Below, piece by piece: positions 27,542 to 36,322 of a stretch of 64,000 bases of DNA. The stretch is taken from positions 62,001 through 126,000 of the forward strand of contig NZ_JADKYB010000012.1 in the NCBI RefSeq assembly GCF_016918855.1, given 5' to 3'. Every line of letters begins with the position of its first letter. Position 1 is the stretch's first letter. Origin of the DNA: Actinacidiphila acididurans. GTDB lineage: Bacteria; Actinomycetota; Actinomycetes; Streptomycetales; Streptomycetaceae. The notes below the pieces were generated by a model. It ran no database searches. It saw only the letters and a program-made list of their open reading frames with translations, and was not told the DNA's origin. The translations under genes were made by a program, and so were the position numbers.

Positions 27542-30500
27542 TCAGGCCCGGCGCAGCCGGAGCGTGAGGATCTGGAACGGGCGCAGGGCCAGGGGGAAGG
27601 AGCCGTCGGGCTCCGCCGGCAGGTCCTGGTCCGGGTTCTCCAGGAGATCGGTGACCTCCGCGGCCGCCACCGGGAAGTCGGTGCGCAGCGCGGCCCGGGC
27701 CGCACCGCCGCGCGATTCGTAGAGGCGGACGACGACGTCGCCGGAGCGGTCGTCGGCGAGTTTGACGGCCTCGACCACGACGTCCGGGTTGTCGACGGAG
27801 ACCAGGGGGGCGCCGCCGGCGGGGGCGTCGCCGGCCGGGCGAAGGGGGAGGTTGAGGGCGTAACCCGCGGCGACGGCGTCGCCGATGTCCGCGCCGGCGA
27901 CCAAGGCGTAGGAGAAGGAGTGGGAGCCGCGGTCGGCCTGGGGATCGGGGCTGTGCGGGGCGCGCAGCAGGGAGAGCCGTACGGTCGTGGTGGTGCCGCC
28001 GTCCTCGCGGGTGAGCCGGGAGACGTCGTGGCCGTAGGTGGAGTCGGTGACCAGGGCGGCGCCCCAGCGGTGTTCGCCGACGTGCACCCAGCGGTGCGCC
28101 CACAGCTCGAACCGGGCCGCGTCCCAGCTGGTGTTCTCGTGGGTGGGCCGCTGCACATGGCCGAACTGGATCTCCGCGCTCTCCCGTTCGGCGTGCACGT
28201 CGAGCGGGAAGGCCGCCTTGAGCAGGGCGTCCCGTTCCTGCCAGTCCACGTCGGTGCGGACCGTCACCCGGTCGCTGCCGGCGGCCACCTCCAGGTGCTG
28301 GACGATCCGGGAGGCGCCGAAGGACCGCTCGATGCGGACCACGGCCAGCAGTGGTCCCTCCTCGGTGACCGTCACCGACTCGGCCTCGGTCAGGTCGCGC
28401 ACGGTGTCCCGGTAGTAGCCGTCGATGTTCCAGGCGCTCCACAGGTTCGGGTCGTCCGGGTGGAGCTGGAGCAGGTTGCCGGGCCGGTCCGGGGCCAGCG
28501 CCTCACGGCCGGCGCGCTGGTCGTACACCGACCGCAGCAGCCCGGAGTCGTCGACCAGGACCCGGATCACCTCGTTGTCCAGGACGATGCCCCGCTCCTC
28601 GCGGCGTACCGCGACCGGTGGCACCCCGCCGGTCACCGCGCGTCCCGAGCCGAGCGCGGGGGCCTCGACCAGCACCGCCCGCCGTCCGTCGGAGAGCCGC
28701 TGCTCGCCGGGGGCGGCCGGGCCGTCCGCGGGCAGCACCACCACCTCGCGCCGGGCGTAGGGGCCGGCGTTGAAGAAGACCGGCTCGGCGGGCGCGGGCG
28801 CGGCCAGCGCCGTACCGATCATCTCGGCGAGGTCGGCCTGGATCCCGGCGTGCACCGCCTCGGCCTCCCGGTGCACCCAGGCGATGGACGAGCCGGGCAG
28901 GATGTCGTGGAACTGGTGCAGCAGCACCCGCTGCCACACCGACTCCAGCGCTTCGTACGGGTAGGCGGCCCCGGCGCGTACGGCCGCGGCCGTCGCCCAC
29001 AGTTCGGCCTCGCGCAGCAGCGCCTCGGCCCGCCGGTTGCCGCGCTTGGTCCGGGCCTGGCTCGTATAGGTGCCTCGGTGGTTCTCCAGGTACAGCTCGC
29101 CCCGCCACACCGGCAGCCGGCCGTATTCGGCGCGGGCCGCCTCGAAGAAGGCCGACGGGTCGCCGACCTCGACCTTGGGGGAGCCCTCCAGGTCGCGCAG
29201 CCGCCGGGCCCGCTCCAGCATCTCCCGGGTGGGGCCGCCGCCGCCGTCGCCGAAGCCGAACGGTGCCAGCGACCGGGTGGCCGCTCCCTTCTCCGCGAAG
29301 TTCTGCTCGGCGTGGGCGAGTTCGCTGGCCGAGATGGTGGCGTTGTAGGTGTCGACCGGCGGGAAGTGGGTGAAGATCCGGGTGCCGTCGATGCCCTCCC
29401 AGGCGAAGGTGTGGTGGGGCAGCCGGTTGGTCTCGTTCCAGGACAGCTTCTGGGTGAGGAACCACTTCGCCCCGGCCAGCTTGGCGAGCTGCGGGTAGGC
29501 GGCGGTGTAGCCGAAGGAGTCCGGCAGCCACACCCCGTCCTGGTCCACGCCGAATTCGGCGGCGAAGAAGCGGCGGCCGTAGACGAGCTGGCGGGCCAGT
29601 GCCTCCCCGCCGGGCAGGTTGCCGTCGGCCTCCACCCACATGCCGCCCACCGGTGCCCAGTTGCCGTCCGTGACCGCCTTCTTGATCCGCTCGAAGACCT
29701 CCGGCCGGTGCTCCTTCATCCACGCGTACTGCTGCGCGGAGGAGCAGGCGAAGACCAGCTCCGGGTACTCCTTGGCCAGCGTCGTCACATTGGTGAAGGT
29801 GCGGGCGCACTTGCGGATGGTCTCGCGGACCGGCCACAGCCACGCGGAGTCGATGTGGGCGTGGCCGACCGCGGTGATCCGGTGCGCCGAGGCGTGGGCC
29901 GGCCGGGACAGGGTCCCGGCCAGCCGGTCCCGGGCGGCCTGCGCGGTGCCGGGCACGTCGTGCACGTCCACCGCCTCGATCGCGTGCTGGAGGGCCCGCA
30001 GGATCTCGTGCCGGCGCGAGCCAGTGGTGGGCAGTTCCCGCATCAGCTCGTCCAGCACCTGCATGTCGTGCAGCAGGTGCCAGACCGTCTCCTCGCGCAC
30101 GGCCAGGTCCGCCTGCCGCAGCTGGTACAGGTGGGCCGTGCCCGCGGTCTCCTTGGAGCCGAAGTGGGTGCCGACTCCCCACGCGCCCTCGATGTGCGGG
30201 TTGGCGGCCAGCTCGACCCGCAGGTCCACCTCCTCGCCGCCGGCCGCCGACGCGGCCAGCAGCACGCCGCGCTGCTGCGGGTGGATGCCCTGGAGCGGCG
30301 CGCCGGTCGCGTCGTGCACCAGGCCCTCGGCCTGGAAGCCGGGGCCGTGGGCGGGGTCGAAGCCGAGGTCGAACACCGCCTCGACCCGGCGGCCCGCCCA
30401 CTCCCGCGGGATCCGCCCGGTGACCTTCAGCCAACTGGTCGACCAGGGGCCGCCCCAGGTGTCGCCGATCGACACGGGTTCGTACCGGGCCGCCAGCGCC

Positions 30501-30640
30501 TGCGCCACCGGCACCGGCTCGCCCGGCACGTGCCAGGCCGCCAGGTCGAGGGCCACCGGCGGACCGTAGAGCGCTGGCCGGACGACTTGCGTGCGGAACT
30601 TGGTGATCCGCTGTTCGACAACATTCCGGTCGTCATGCAC
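27542..30640 (-). CDS. GH38 alpha-mannosidase (canonical copy)
   Basis: A 1,032-residue cytoplasmic alpha-mannosidase without signal peptide. GH38 enzymes are zinc-dependent retaining glycosidases. The N-terminal extension and sandwich (1-250) precede the catalytic barrel with AVGHAHIDSAWLWP (metal His/Asp, near 262), GVWLPDSFGYTAAYPQ (metal/nucleophile Asp near 373), KLSWNETNRLPHHTF, FTHFPPVDTYNA and LHQFHDILPGSSIAW (metal His). The C-terminal beta domains close with LRPFQILTLRLRR. GTG 30640 is the first codon; the ribosome site is weak. It lies between the GH99-like and beta-helix genes in the import operon and would release mannose from imported oligosaccharides. A second GH38 at 40680 is its diverged paralogue. 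Confidence 0.9.
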   Translation of the reverse strand: MHDDRNVVEQRITKFRTQVVRPALYGPPVALDLAAWHVPGEPVPVAQALAARYEPVSIGDTWGGPWSTSWLKVTGRIPREWAGRRVEAVFDLGFDPAHGPGFQAEGLVHDATGAPLQGIHPQQRGVLLAASAAGGEEVDLRVELAANPHIEGAWGVGTHFGSKETAGTAHLYQLRQADLAVREETVWHLLHDMQVLDELMRELPTTGSRRHEILRALQHAIEAVDVHDVPGTAQAARDRLAGTLSRPAHASAHRITAVGHAHIDSAWLWPVRETIRKCARTFTNVTTLAKEYPELVFACSSAQQYAWMKEHRPEVFERIKKAVTDGNWAPVGGMWVEADGNLPGGEALARQLVYGRRFFAAEFGVDQDGVWLPDSFGYTAAYPQLAKLAGAKWFLTQKLSWNETNRLPHHTFAWEGIDGTRIFTHFPPVDTYNATISASELAHAEQNFAEKGAATRSLAPFGFGDGGGGPTREMLERARRLRDLEGSPKVEVGDPSAFFEAARAEYGRLPVWRGELYLENHRGTYTSQARTKRGNRRAEALLREAELWATAAAVRAGAAYPYEALESVWQRVLLHQFHDILPGSSIAWVHREAEAVHAGIQADLAEMIGTALAAPAPAEPVFFNAGPYARREVVVLPADGPAAPGEQRLSDGRRAVLVEAPALGSGRAVTGGVPPVAVRREERGIVLDNEVIRVLVDDSGLLRSVYDQRAGREALAPDRPGNLLQLHPDDPNLWSAWNIDGYYRDTVRDLTEAESVTVTEEGPLLAVVRIERSFGASRIVQHLEVAAGSDRVTVRTDVDWQERDALLKAAFPLDVHAERESAEIQFGHVQRPTHENTSWDAARFELWAHRWVHVGEHRWGAALVTDSTYGHDVSRLTREDGGTTTTVRLSLLRAPHSPDPQADRGSHSFSYALVAGADIGDAVAAGYALNLPLRPAGDAPAGGAPLVSVDNPDVVVEAVKLADDRSGDVVVRLYESRGGAARAALRTDFPVAAAEVTDLLENPDQDLPAEPDGSFPLALRPFQILTLRLRRA

Positions 30641-30751
30641 GGGGAGGCTCTTTCTGCGAGGGGTGTGCCCGGCGCCTGCGGCCGGTGCCCGGGTGCGGTG
30701 GAGCGGTCAGCGGGGATCGGGTCGGATACGGCTGAACACGGAGGGTCGCGG

Positions 30752-31912
30752 TCAGTGGTGGCGCAGCGGCCACCGCCCGGCGGCGCGGGCCGCCTCGAAC
30801 CGGGCCGCCCACCAGGCGGTACGGTCCAGGTAGGCGGTCTCGGCCCGCTTCCCTCGACGACCGTACGCGCCCTCGAAGTTCAGGTACGGCAGGCTGCCGG
30901 GGGTGGTGGCGGTGGCCGGTTCGATCATCGTGCCCTCGTGCCATTCGTTGAAGGACGTGATGCTCACCCAGTCGGGTGGCGCGTCGCCGTTGCCGCTGGA
31001 CAGCGCGTAGTCCCACTCCTGGTCGTAGGTGGCGCCGTTCGCCCGGTCCAGGGTGGGGGTGGTGTTGCCCGGCACCGCACGGTCGTCGATGTAGCCGGGG
31101 CCCAGCGAGGGCGCCCAGACCATGCCGCGGTCGGCGCAGAAGGCGGCCACCCCGGTCCAGTCCGGCTTGTTGGCGGTGGCTATGGCGTCGTAGGTGTAGA
31201 CGCCGCCGAAGTCGCCGATCCGGCTCTCGTCCCAGGTCTGCGCCATCACGATCGCCTGGTCGTCCACCTGGTGCAGCGCCGACCAGTCCACGGTGAGCAG
31301 GCTGTTGAAGACGTAGTACGCGGTCCGGTCGCCGCGCTCGGGGTCGCGGTGGAAGGCGGGGTGGTCGCCGTACTTCGCGGTCAGGTAGCGGATGTCGGCG
31401 ACCACGGAGTCGGCGGTCCGGCCGCCGTAGGGCTCGATGTGCCAGGCCACCTGGATGCCCTCGGCCGCGGCCGCCTCCAGCACCACCTCGGCCTGCTGGT
31501 CCTCGTAACTGCCCTGGCCCCACCAGCTGCTGACCAGCACGCCGGTGCCGGCCCGCCGCAGCCAGCGCATGTGCTGGGCCACCGCGCCGTGCAGGTCGCC
31601 GGAGTCGTACGGGCCCAGCACCGGATAGTAGTTGGAGCTGATGTCGTCCGGCGGGGTGAGCGAGCCCTGCGGCCAGTGCCGCCACTGGCCGTAGAACTGC
31701 GGGTTGCCGTACCAGGGGTAGTAGAAGATGTGGGTGTGCCGGGAGACCTTCGGCTCGGCGGCGGCCTGCGCGGGACCCGCCGCGGTGCCCAGCAGAGCGG
31801 CGGTCCCGGCCGCGGCGGCGCCGGCCAGGACGGAGCGGCGGGAGGGCCGGCTGCCGGAGCCGGACGGTGACGGTGACGGCGCCGGTGACTGGGTGTGCGG
31901 GATGTGCGGCAT
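30752..31912 (-). CDS. Secreted GH99-like endo-alpha-mannosidase/mannanase
   Basis: A 386-residue protein with a Tat signal peptide (RPSRRSVLAGAAAA, cleavage near AQA-AAEP, about residue 50). The mature part is a TIM barrel of the GH99/GH71-like type: HIFYYPWYGNPQFYG at the start, VAWHIEPYGGR near 160, and ITSFNEWHEGTMIEPA near 320, the latter carrying the paired catalytic Glu residues typical of GH99. GH99 enzymes cut internally next to alpha-mannose, often releasing a disaccharide. AAGGAG lies nine bases before ATG 31912. It sits 28 bases after the epimerase gene in the same operon, next to GH38, which together suggests alpha-mannan or mannose-rich glycan as substrate. Confidence 0.85.
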   Translation of the reverse strand: MPHIPHTQSPAPSPSPSGSGSRPSRRSVLAGAAAAGTAALLGTAAGPAQAAAEPKVSRHTHIFYYPWYGNPQFYGQWRHWPQGSLTPPDDISSNYYPVLGPYDSGDLHGAVAQHMRWLRRAGTGVLVSSWWGQGSYEDQQAEVVLEAAAAEGIQVAWHIEPYGGRTADSVVADIRYLTAKYGDHPAFHRDPERGDRTAYYVFNSLLTVDWSALHQVDDQAIVMAQTWDESRIGDFGGVYTYDAIATANKPDWTGVAAFCADRGMVWAPSLGPGYIDDRAVPGNTTPTLDRANGATYDQEWDYALSSGNGDAPPDWVSITSFNEWHEGTMIEPATATTPGSLPYLNFEGAYGRRGKRAETAYLDRTAWWAARFEAARAAGRWPLRHH

Positions 31913-31940
31913 CGGGCGGTTCTCCTTCGGATTCGGGGGG

Positions 31941-32801
31941 CTACGACGCGTCGTCCCCTGCCGCCGGCGTGCGCCACGTGCGGCGCGGGGTGAAGCCCAG
32001 CAGGTCGGTGCAGGCCGTCCGGTCGAACAGCGTGGTGTGCCCGGGGGCCGGCGTGCGCAGCGGCACGCCCGGGTGGTGGCGGGCCATCAGTTCGGCCGAC
32101 GGTACGGCGGAGGTGGTGTCGGCGGCCGCGACGTTGACGACGTGGCAGCCGTGCAGGTCGTTCTCCAGGGCGAGGCGGACGGCGGTCGCCGCGTCCTGGG
32201 TGTGCAGCCAGCCCCACAGGTCGTGCCGCTGCGTGGCGGGATCGGCCGCGCAGGTGGCGAGGAAGTGCGCGAGGCGATCCCCGGTGCCGGTGAAGGGGAA
32301 CCGCATGCACACCACGTCCATGCCGAACCGCCGGTGCGCGGAGCGGGCCACCTCCTCCAGCACCTGCTTGGACAGCCCGTAGGGGTCGCGGACCAGGCTC
32401 GGGTGGTCCTCGTCGAGTGGCACATAGGCCGGTGAGACCGGCACCGGCGACCAGGCCAGGCCCACCGCCGCCATGCTGGAGGCGGCCACCACCCGGCGCA
32501 CCCCGGTCCGGCCCGCCTCCTCGAACACCTGGTGGGCGGTATAGCAGTTGTGGGCGAACAGGGCGCTGGGATCGGGCACGTTGGGGTGCGGCACCGCGGC
32601 CAGGTGGACCACCGCCTCGGCGCCGTCCATCGCCTTGCGCACCAGGTCGGGGTCGCGCAGGTCGCCGGTGTGCACGCGCAGCGCGGCCGGCCGGTCCACC
32701 GGCAGCAGGTCGGTGAGCACCAGGTCGTGGCCCGCGGCCAGCAGTTCGTCCGTCACGTAGCCGCCGATGTGCCCGGCCGCTCCGGTGACCAGGATCCGCA
32801 T
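31941..32801 (-). CDS. NAD-dependent epimerase/dehydratase (extended SDR)
   Basis: A 286-residue cytoplasmic oxidoreductase/epimerase of the extended SDR type. The NAD-binding motif is VTGAAGHIGG (residues 5-14); the active-site residues are Ser in VAASSMAAVG and the YxxxK of DPYGLSKQ. The family includes uronate dehydrogenases and sugar epimerases; the short size and DHPSLVRDPYGLSK segment fit the uronate-dehydrogenase-like subgroup, but this is a guess. ATG 32801 shares a base with the stop of the upstream permease gene, so it belongs to the transporter operon and should act on an imported sugar. Confidence 0.83.
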   Translation of the reverse strand: MRILVTGAAGHIGGYVTDELLAAGHDLVLTDLLPVDRPAALRVHTGDLRDPDLVRKAMDGAEAVVHLAAVPHPNVPDPSALFAHNCYTAHQVFEEAGRTGVRRVVAASSMAAVGLAWSPVPVSPAYVPLDEDHPSLVRDPYGLSKQVLEEVARSAHRRFGMDVVCMRFPFTGTGDRLAHFLATCAADPATQRHDLWGWLHTQDAATAVRLALENDLHGCHVVNVAAADTTSAVPSAELMARHHPGVPLRTPAPGHTTLFDRTACTDLLGFTPRRTWRTPAAGDDAS

Positions 32802-33688
32802 CAGCCCTTCACCGCCCCGACCAGGCCGTTGACGAAGTAGCGCTGGAGGGACAGGAAGAGCAGCACGACCGGGATCACCACGATCAGCGCGCCGGCCATC
32901 AGGTTGTTGTAGTGCGGCACGTTTTCCGAGGAGAGGGTCTGCAGGCCCAGCGGCAGGGTGTACGTGTTCGCGTTGTTCAGCGACACCCGCGTGAGCAGGT
33001 ACTCGTTCCAGGTCGGGATCGCGGTGAGCAGCGCCACCGTGATCAGCGCGGGCCGGGTCAGTGGCAGGTAGATGCGGGTGAACACGTGGAACTCGCCGGC
33101 CCCGTCCACCCGCGCCGACTCCCGCAGTTCCTTGGGCACCGCCGAGAAGGCGCCGGTCATCAGCAGGATGGACAGCGGCGCCCCGCCGTTGACGAACGGC
33201 AGCACCAGGCCGATGTGGGTGCCGAGGATGCCCATCTTGTTCTCCAGCAGCACGATGGGCAGCATCACGGTGATGCCGGGCACGAACAGCAGCGCCACGA
33301 ACAGCTTCTGGAGGAAGCCGCGGCCGGGGAAGTCCAGCACCGCGAAGGCGTAGCCGGCCGCCGCGTACACCGCCAGCGTCAGCACCACGGTCAGCGCCGT
33401 GACCTCCACGCTGTTCATGAAGTAGCGGAAGAAGTGCAGCTCGTTCCAGGTGTGGGTGATCGTGGCGAAGGTCGGGTGGTGCGGGATCAGGTGGCCGCCG
33501 CGGATCACCTCGACCTGGTTCTTGAAGGCCGCGGAGACCATCCACAGGAACGGGTAGAGGCTCACCAGGCCGTACAGCGTCAGCAGCAGGCCGACGACGA
33601 TCCTGGCGCCGTAGCGGGAAATCGTTGTCAGGGCGGGGTTCGCCGGGGGCGCCGGGGCGCTTCCCGCCGCCCGGGTGTCGGTGGTCAT
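32801..33688 (-). CDS. ABC sugar importer permease, MalG-like
   Basis: A 295-residue inner-membrane permease of the CUT1 type with six predicted helices. The cytoplasmic EAA loop that contacts the ATPase is KELRESARVDGAGEFHVFTRIY, near residues 195-215. The ATG overlaps the stop of the MalF-like gene (ATGA). No ATPase gene is present in the cluster; Streptomyces sugar importers of this type use the shared ATPase MsiK encoded elsewhere. Confidence 0.93.
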   Translation of the reverse strand: MTTDTRAAGSAPAPPANPALTTISRYGARIVVGLLLTLYGLVSLYPFLWMVSAAFKNQVEVIRGGHLIPHHPTFATITHTWNELHFFRYFMNSVEVTALTVVLTLAVYAAAGYAFAVLDFPGRGFLQKLFVALLFVPGITVMLPIVLLENKMGILGTHIGLVLPFVNGGAPLSILLMTGAFSAVPKELRESARVDGAGEFHVFTRIYLPLTRPALITVALLTAIPTWNEYLLTRVSLNNANTYTLPLGLQTLSSENVPHYNNLMAGALIVVIPVVLLFLSLQRYFVNGLVGAVKG

Positions 33689-34695
33689 GTGCGGCTCCGC
33701 AGCACTCGCAGGTTGATCAGGGCCAGCACCAGCGCGGCGGCGAACAGCAGCCAGCCCAGGGCGCTGGCCAGGCCCAGGGTCGGGGCGAGGTCCTTGAGGA
33801 AGGCCAGCCGGTAGGCCTCCAGGCCCAGCACGTTGGTGTGGTCGCCGGGGCCGCCGTTGGTCATGACCAGGAAGGTCTGGAAGCCCTGGAGCGAGTCGCG
33901 CAGGTTGAGCAGCACCACGATCGCGGTGATCGGCCGGACCAGCGGCCACACCACCGAGGCGTTGGCGCGCCACCAGCCGGCGCCGTCGAGTTCGGCGGCC
34001 TCCAGCACGCTGCGGTCGATGGTCTGCAGCCCGGTCAGGTACATCAGCATCGCCACCGGCACCGCGCCCCACACCGTCACCACGATCATGGTGGGCAGCG
34101 CGGTGTGCGGATTGCCGAGCCAGCCCTGCGGCTGCGCCAGCGAGCCCATGCCCAGCGTCTTCAGAGCTGCGTTGACCGCCCCGTCCGGCTGGAGGATGTA
34201 CTGCCAGGCGAAGAACACCGCGATGCCGCTGGTGACGTAGGGCACGAAGTACACCGAGCGCAGCAGGGTCTGCATCCGGCGGGCCGAGTTGAGCAGGACG
34301 GCCAGCGGGAAGGAGACCAGGACGGTCAGCAGCGGCACGGCGATCATCACGTACAGGGTGTGGGTGGCGGCGTGCCGGACCCGGGGCGCGTAGGCCGGGT
34401 TGGCCCACAGCAGGTCCTTGTAGTTCTGCACGCCGACCCAGTCCCAGTGCGGGGCGAAGCCGTTCCAGCGCGCGAAGCTGAGCAGGAAGCCGTAGCCGAC
34501 CGTGTACAGGCCCATGACCAGGAACAGGGCCACGGCCGGCAGCACGAACAGCCAGCCGGACAGGGCCTCGTAGCCGCGCCGCCGGCCGGTGCGGCGGGTG
34601 GCGCGGCCGAGGAGCCCGGTGCCGGGCGGGCGGGGAGCGGTGCTCCGGCCGGCCCCGGTGGCCTCGGCGACAGCGGGACGCGGTGCGGTGGTCAC
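33685..34695 (-). CDS. ABC sugar importer permease, MalF-like
   Basis: A 336-residue inner-membrane permease, partner of the MalG-like protein. After a basic, proline-rich cytoplasmic N-terminus (1-42) come six helices. The EAA loop is in LEAAELDGAGWWRANASVV, near residue 235, and the motif NLRDSLQGFQTFLVMTNGGPG is typical of CUT1 permeases. GTG 34695 overlaps the stop of the binding-protein gene, which keeps the three transporter parts translationally coupled. Confidence 0.93.
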   Translation of the reverse strand: MTTAPRPAVAEATGAGRSTAPRPPGTGLLGRATRRTGRRRGYEALSGWLFVLPAVALFLVMGLYTVGYGFLLSFARWNGFAPHWDWVGVQNYKDLLWANPAYAPRVRHAATHTLYVMIAVPLLTVLVSFPLAVLLNSARRMQTLLRSVYFVPYVTSGIAVFFAWQYILQPDGAVNAALKTLGMGSLAQPQGWLGNPHTALPTMIVVTVWGAVPVAMLMYLTGLQTIDRSVLEAAELDGAGWWRANASVVWPLVRPITAIVVLLNLRDSLQGFQTFLVMTNGGPGDHTNVLGLEAYRLAFLKDLAPTLGLASALGWLLFAAALVLALINLRVLRSRT

Positions 34696-36161
34696 TTCGA
34701 CGTCGCCCAGAAGGAGTTGTCGAGCTTGGCCATCGCCTTCCCGGTCTGCTCCACGCTCTTCTGGCCGAGCGGGGTCAGGTCGGCCAGCACGTCACCCATG
34801 GAGTCCTGGTCGTAGGTGGGCGGGCGGAAGTCGTTCAGGCTCGGGTCGTAGGTGGTGTCCGGGGTGCCGTTGAAGGTCTTGAGCATGTCGGCGAGCGTGG
34901 CGCCCATCACCGAGGCCGTGTCGCCGCCGAGTTCGGTGGCCGGCACGTCGGTGGCGTCCTTGGCGAACTGCGCGGCGACCTGCTGCCCGGCCAGGAACTT
35001 CATCCACTTCTCGGCGTTGTCCGGGTGCTTGCTGGTGGAGGCGATGGTCAGGCCGGTGAGCGCGAGCGGGCCGAGGGCGCGCTGCGGGACGGCGCCGTCC
35101 GCGGGCGCGGGCAGGCCGAAGGCCATCACGTCGTCGGGCTTCATACCGTTCTGCTGGAGGAATGCCAGGGTGAAGGTGCCGCCGATGTCCCAGGCGGCCT
35201 TGCCCTGCGCGAACGCCTGGTCGGCGCCGTCGATCTCCTGGGTCTGCGCGCCGGGCATCCAGTACGGCTGCATCTGGTCGTACAGGCCGAGCACCTTCAG
35301 CCCGTCGGGGGAGGAGAAGTCGGCCGAGGAGTCCTTGCCGAACAGCGCCTGGTACTTGTCCTTGCCGAGGTCGGCGAAGGCCAGCGGCTGGAGCACCCAG
35401 GTCAGGCCGGTCGCCTTGACCTTCAGGCCGAGGGCCACCCCGCCGCCCGTCGGGTCCTTGGCCTTGGTGGCCTTCAGGTCGGCGATGAACTCCGCCCAGT
35501 TCGCCGGGGGCTTGGTGATGCCGGCCGCGGCGAGCTTCTGCTTGTTGCCCATCACGATGCCGAAGGTGCCCGCGGTGAAGGGCACGCTGAAGCGCTGGCC
35601 CTTCTGCACGCCGTGCGTCTTGGAGTCGCCGGGCAGCGACTCCTTGTACTTCTCGTCGGTGACGGTGCCGGAGGTCTGGACGCCCTTCTGGTACAGGCCG
35701 CTCCAGTCGCTGCCGACGTCGCCCGCGATGTCCTTGGCGATGCCGGTGCCGCCCAGCACCAGGTCCTCCCCGTCGGAGTGCACCTCCAGCACGTCCGGCA
35801 GGTCGTGGGTCTTGGCGGCCGCCTGGACCTTGGTGGTGTAGGCGTCGTCCGGGCCGTAGGCGTCGATCTTGACGGTGATGCCGGTCTGCTTCTTGAACTG
35901 CACGGCCGCGTTGCGCAGGGCGGCCAGATGGGACTGCTTGAAGGTCCACATGGTCAGCGTGTCGCCGCCGCCGGAGCCGGAGGAGCCGCCGCAGGCCGCC
36001 AGCGGGGTCAGCGCGACCACCGTGGCCACGGCCGCCGCGACCGTCCTGGCTCTCGGGGAGCGCCGCGGGGAGGTTCGCGGAGAGGTCACCGGCGAGGTTG
36101 CCGACGAGGGTGCGGATATTCGTGCGGAAGGTATGAAAAGTGCACGGAGAGGTGTACGCAT
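34692..36161 (-). CDS. Sugar-binding lipoprotein of the ABC importer
   Basis: A 489-residue extracellular solute-binding protein (family 1). The export signal is unusually long: 40 residues with Ser/Pro/Arg repeats (TSPVTSPRTSPRRSPRAR) precede the hydrophobic segment, and the lipobox is LTPLAAC with Cys57 as the lipid-modified residue. The mature protein has the usual binding-protein blocks (FKKQTGITVKIDAYG, PDVLEVHSDG, AWDIGGTF). It is the first gene of an apparent seven-gene operon ending at 23527, preceded by a promoter with paired TTCGG sites. The ligand is expected to be an oligosaccharide made by the GH99-like and other secreted enzymes. Confidence 0.93.
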   Translation of the reverse strand: MRTPLRALFIPSARISAPSSATSPVTSPRTSPRRSPRARTVAAAVATVVALTPLAACGGSSGSGGGDTLTMWTFKQSHLAALRNAAVQFKKQTGITVKIDAYGPDDAYTTKVQAAAKTHDLPDVLEVHSDGEDLVLGGTGIAKDIAGDVGSDWSGLYQKGVQTSGTVTDEKYKESLPGDSKTHGVQKGQRFSVPFTAGTFGIVMGNKQKLAAAGITKPPANWAEFIADLKATKAKDPTGGGVALGLKVKATGLTWVLQPLAFADLGKDKYQALFGKDSSADFSSPDGLKVLGLYDQMQPYWMPGAQTQEIDGADQAFAQGKAAWDIGGTFTLAFLQQNGMKPDDVMAFGLPAPADGAVPQRALGPLALTGLTIASTSKHPDNAEKWMKFLAGQQVAAQFAKDATDVPATELGGDTASVMGATLADMLKTFNGTPDTTYDPSLNDFRPPTYDQDSMGDVLADLTPLGQKSVEQTGKAMAKLDNSFWATSK

Positions 36162-36193
36162 AGCCCCTACCTGTTGTTCGATCGTTCAGAAGA

Positions 36194-36245
36194 CCGAATG
36201 ACGTTTGGATAGCCGAACTTAAAGTCGTGTCTGAGGTAGCGTCAA
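36194..36245 (-). promoter_or_regulatory. Promoter and paired operator of the ABC/glycosidase operon
   Basis: Read on the minus strand: -35 TTGACG (36245-36240), 18 bases, -10 TAAGTT (36221-36216). The last two T of the -10 box begin a TTCGGCTATC half-site (36217-36208), and a second TTCGG starts 19 bases further on (36198-36194). The same arrangement occurs at 37243-37298. Probable binding site of the adjacent IclR regulator. Confidence 0.6.
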
Positions 36246-36322
36246 GACACGGGGTGCGATTGGGTGTCCCTGGCGGGGGCGCACGGAAGCCGGCGCGGGG
36301 AGCCCGGGGAGCGGGAGGATCA

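Noticed and set aside
27920..31870. Plus-strand open frame of 1,316 codons over GH38 and GH99 genes
   Set aside because: Shadow frame; crosses two well-supported genes on the other strand and has no domain.
36227..36322. Longer N-terminus for the IclR regulator
   Set aside because: It would cover the -35 box of the divergent operon, adds 32 residues of Gly/Arg/Ala-rich sequence outside the family, and GTG 36323 has a GGGAGGA site.
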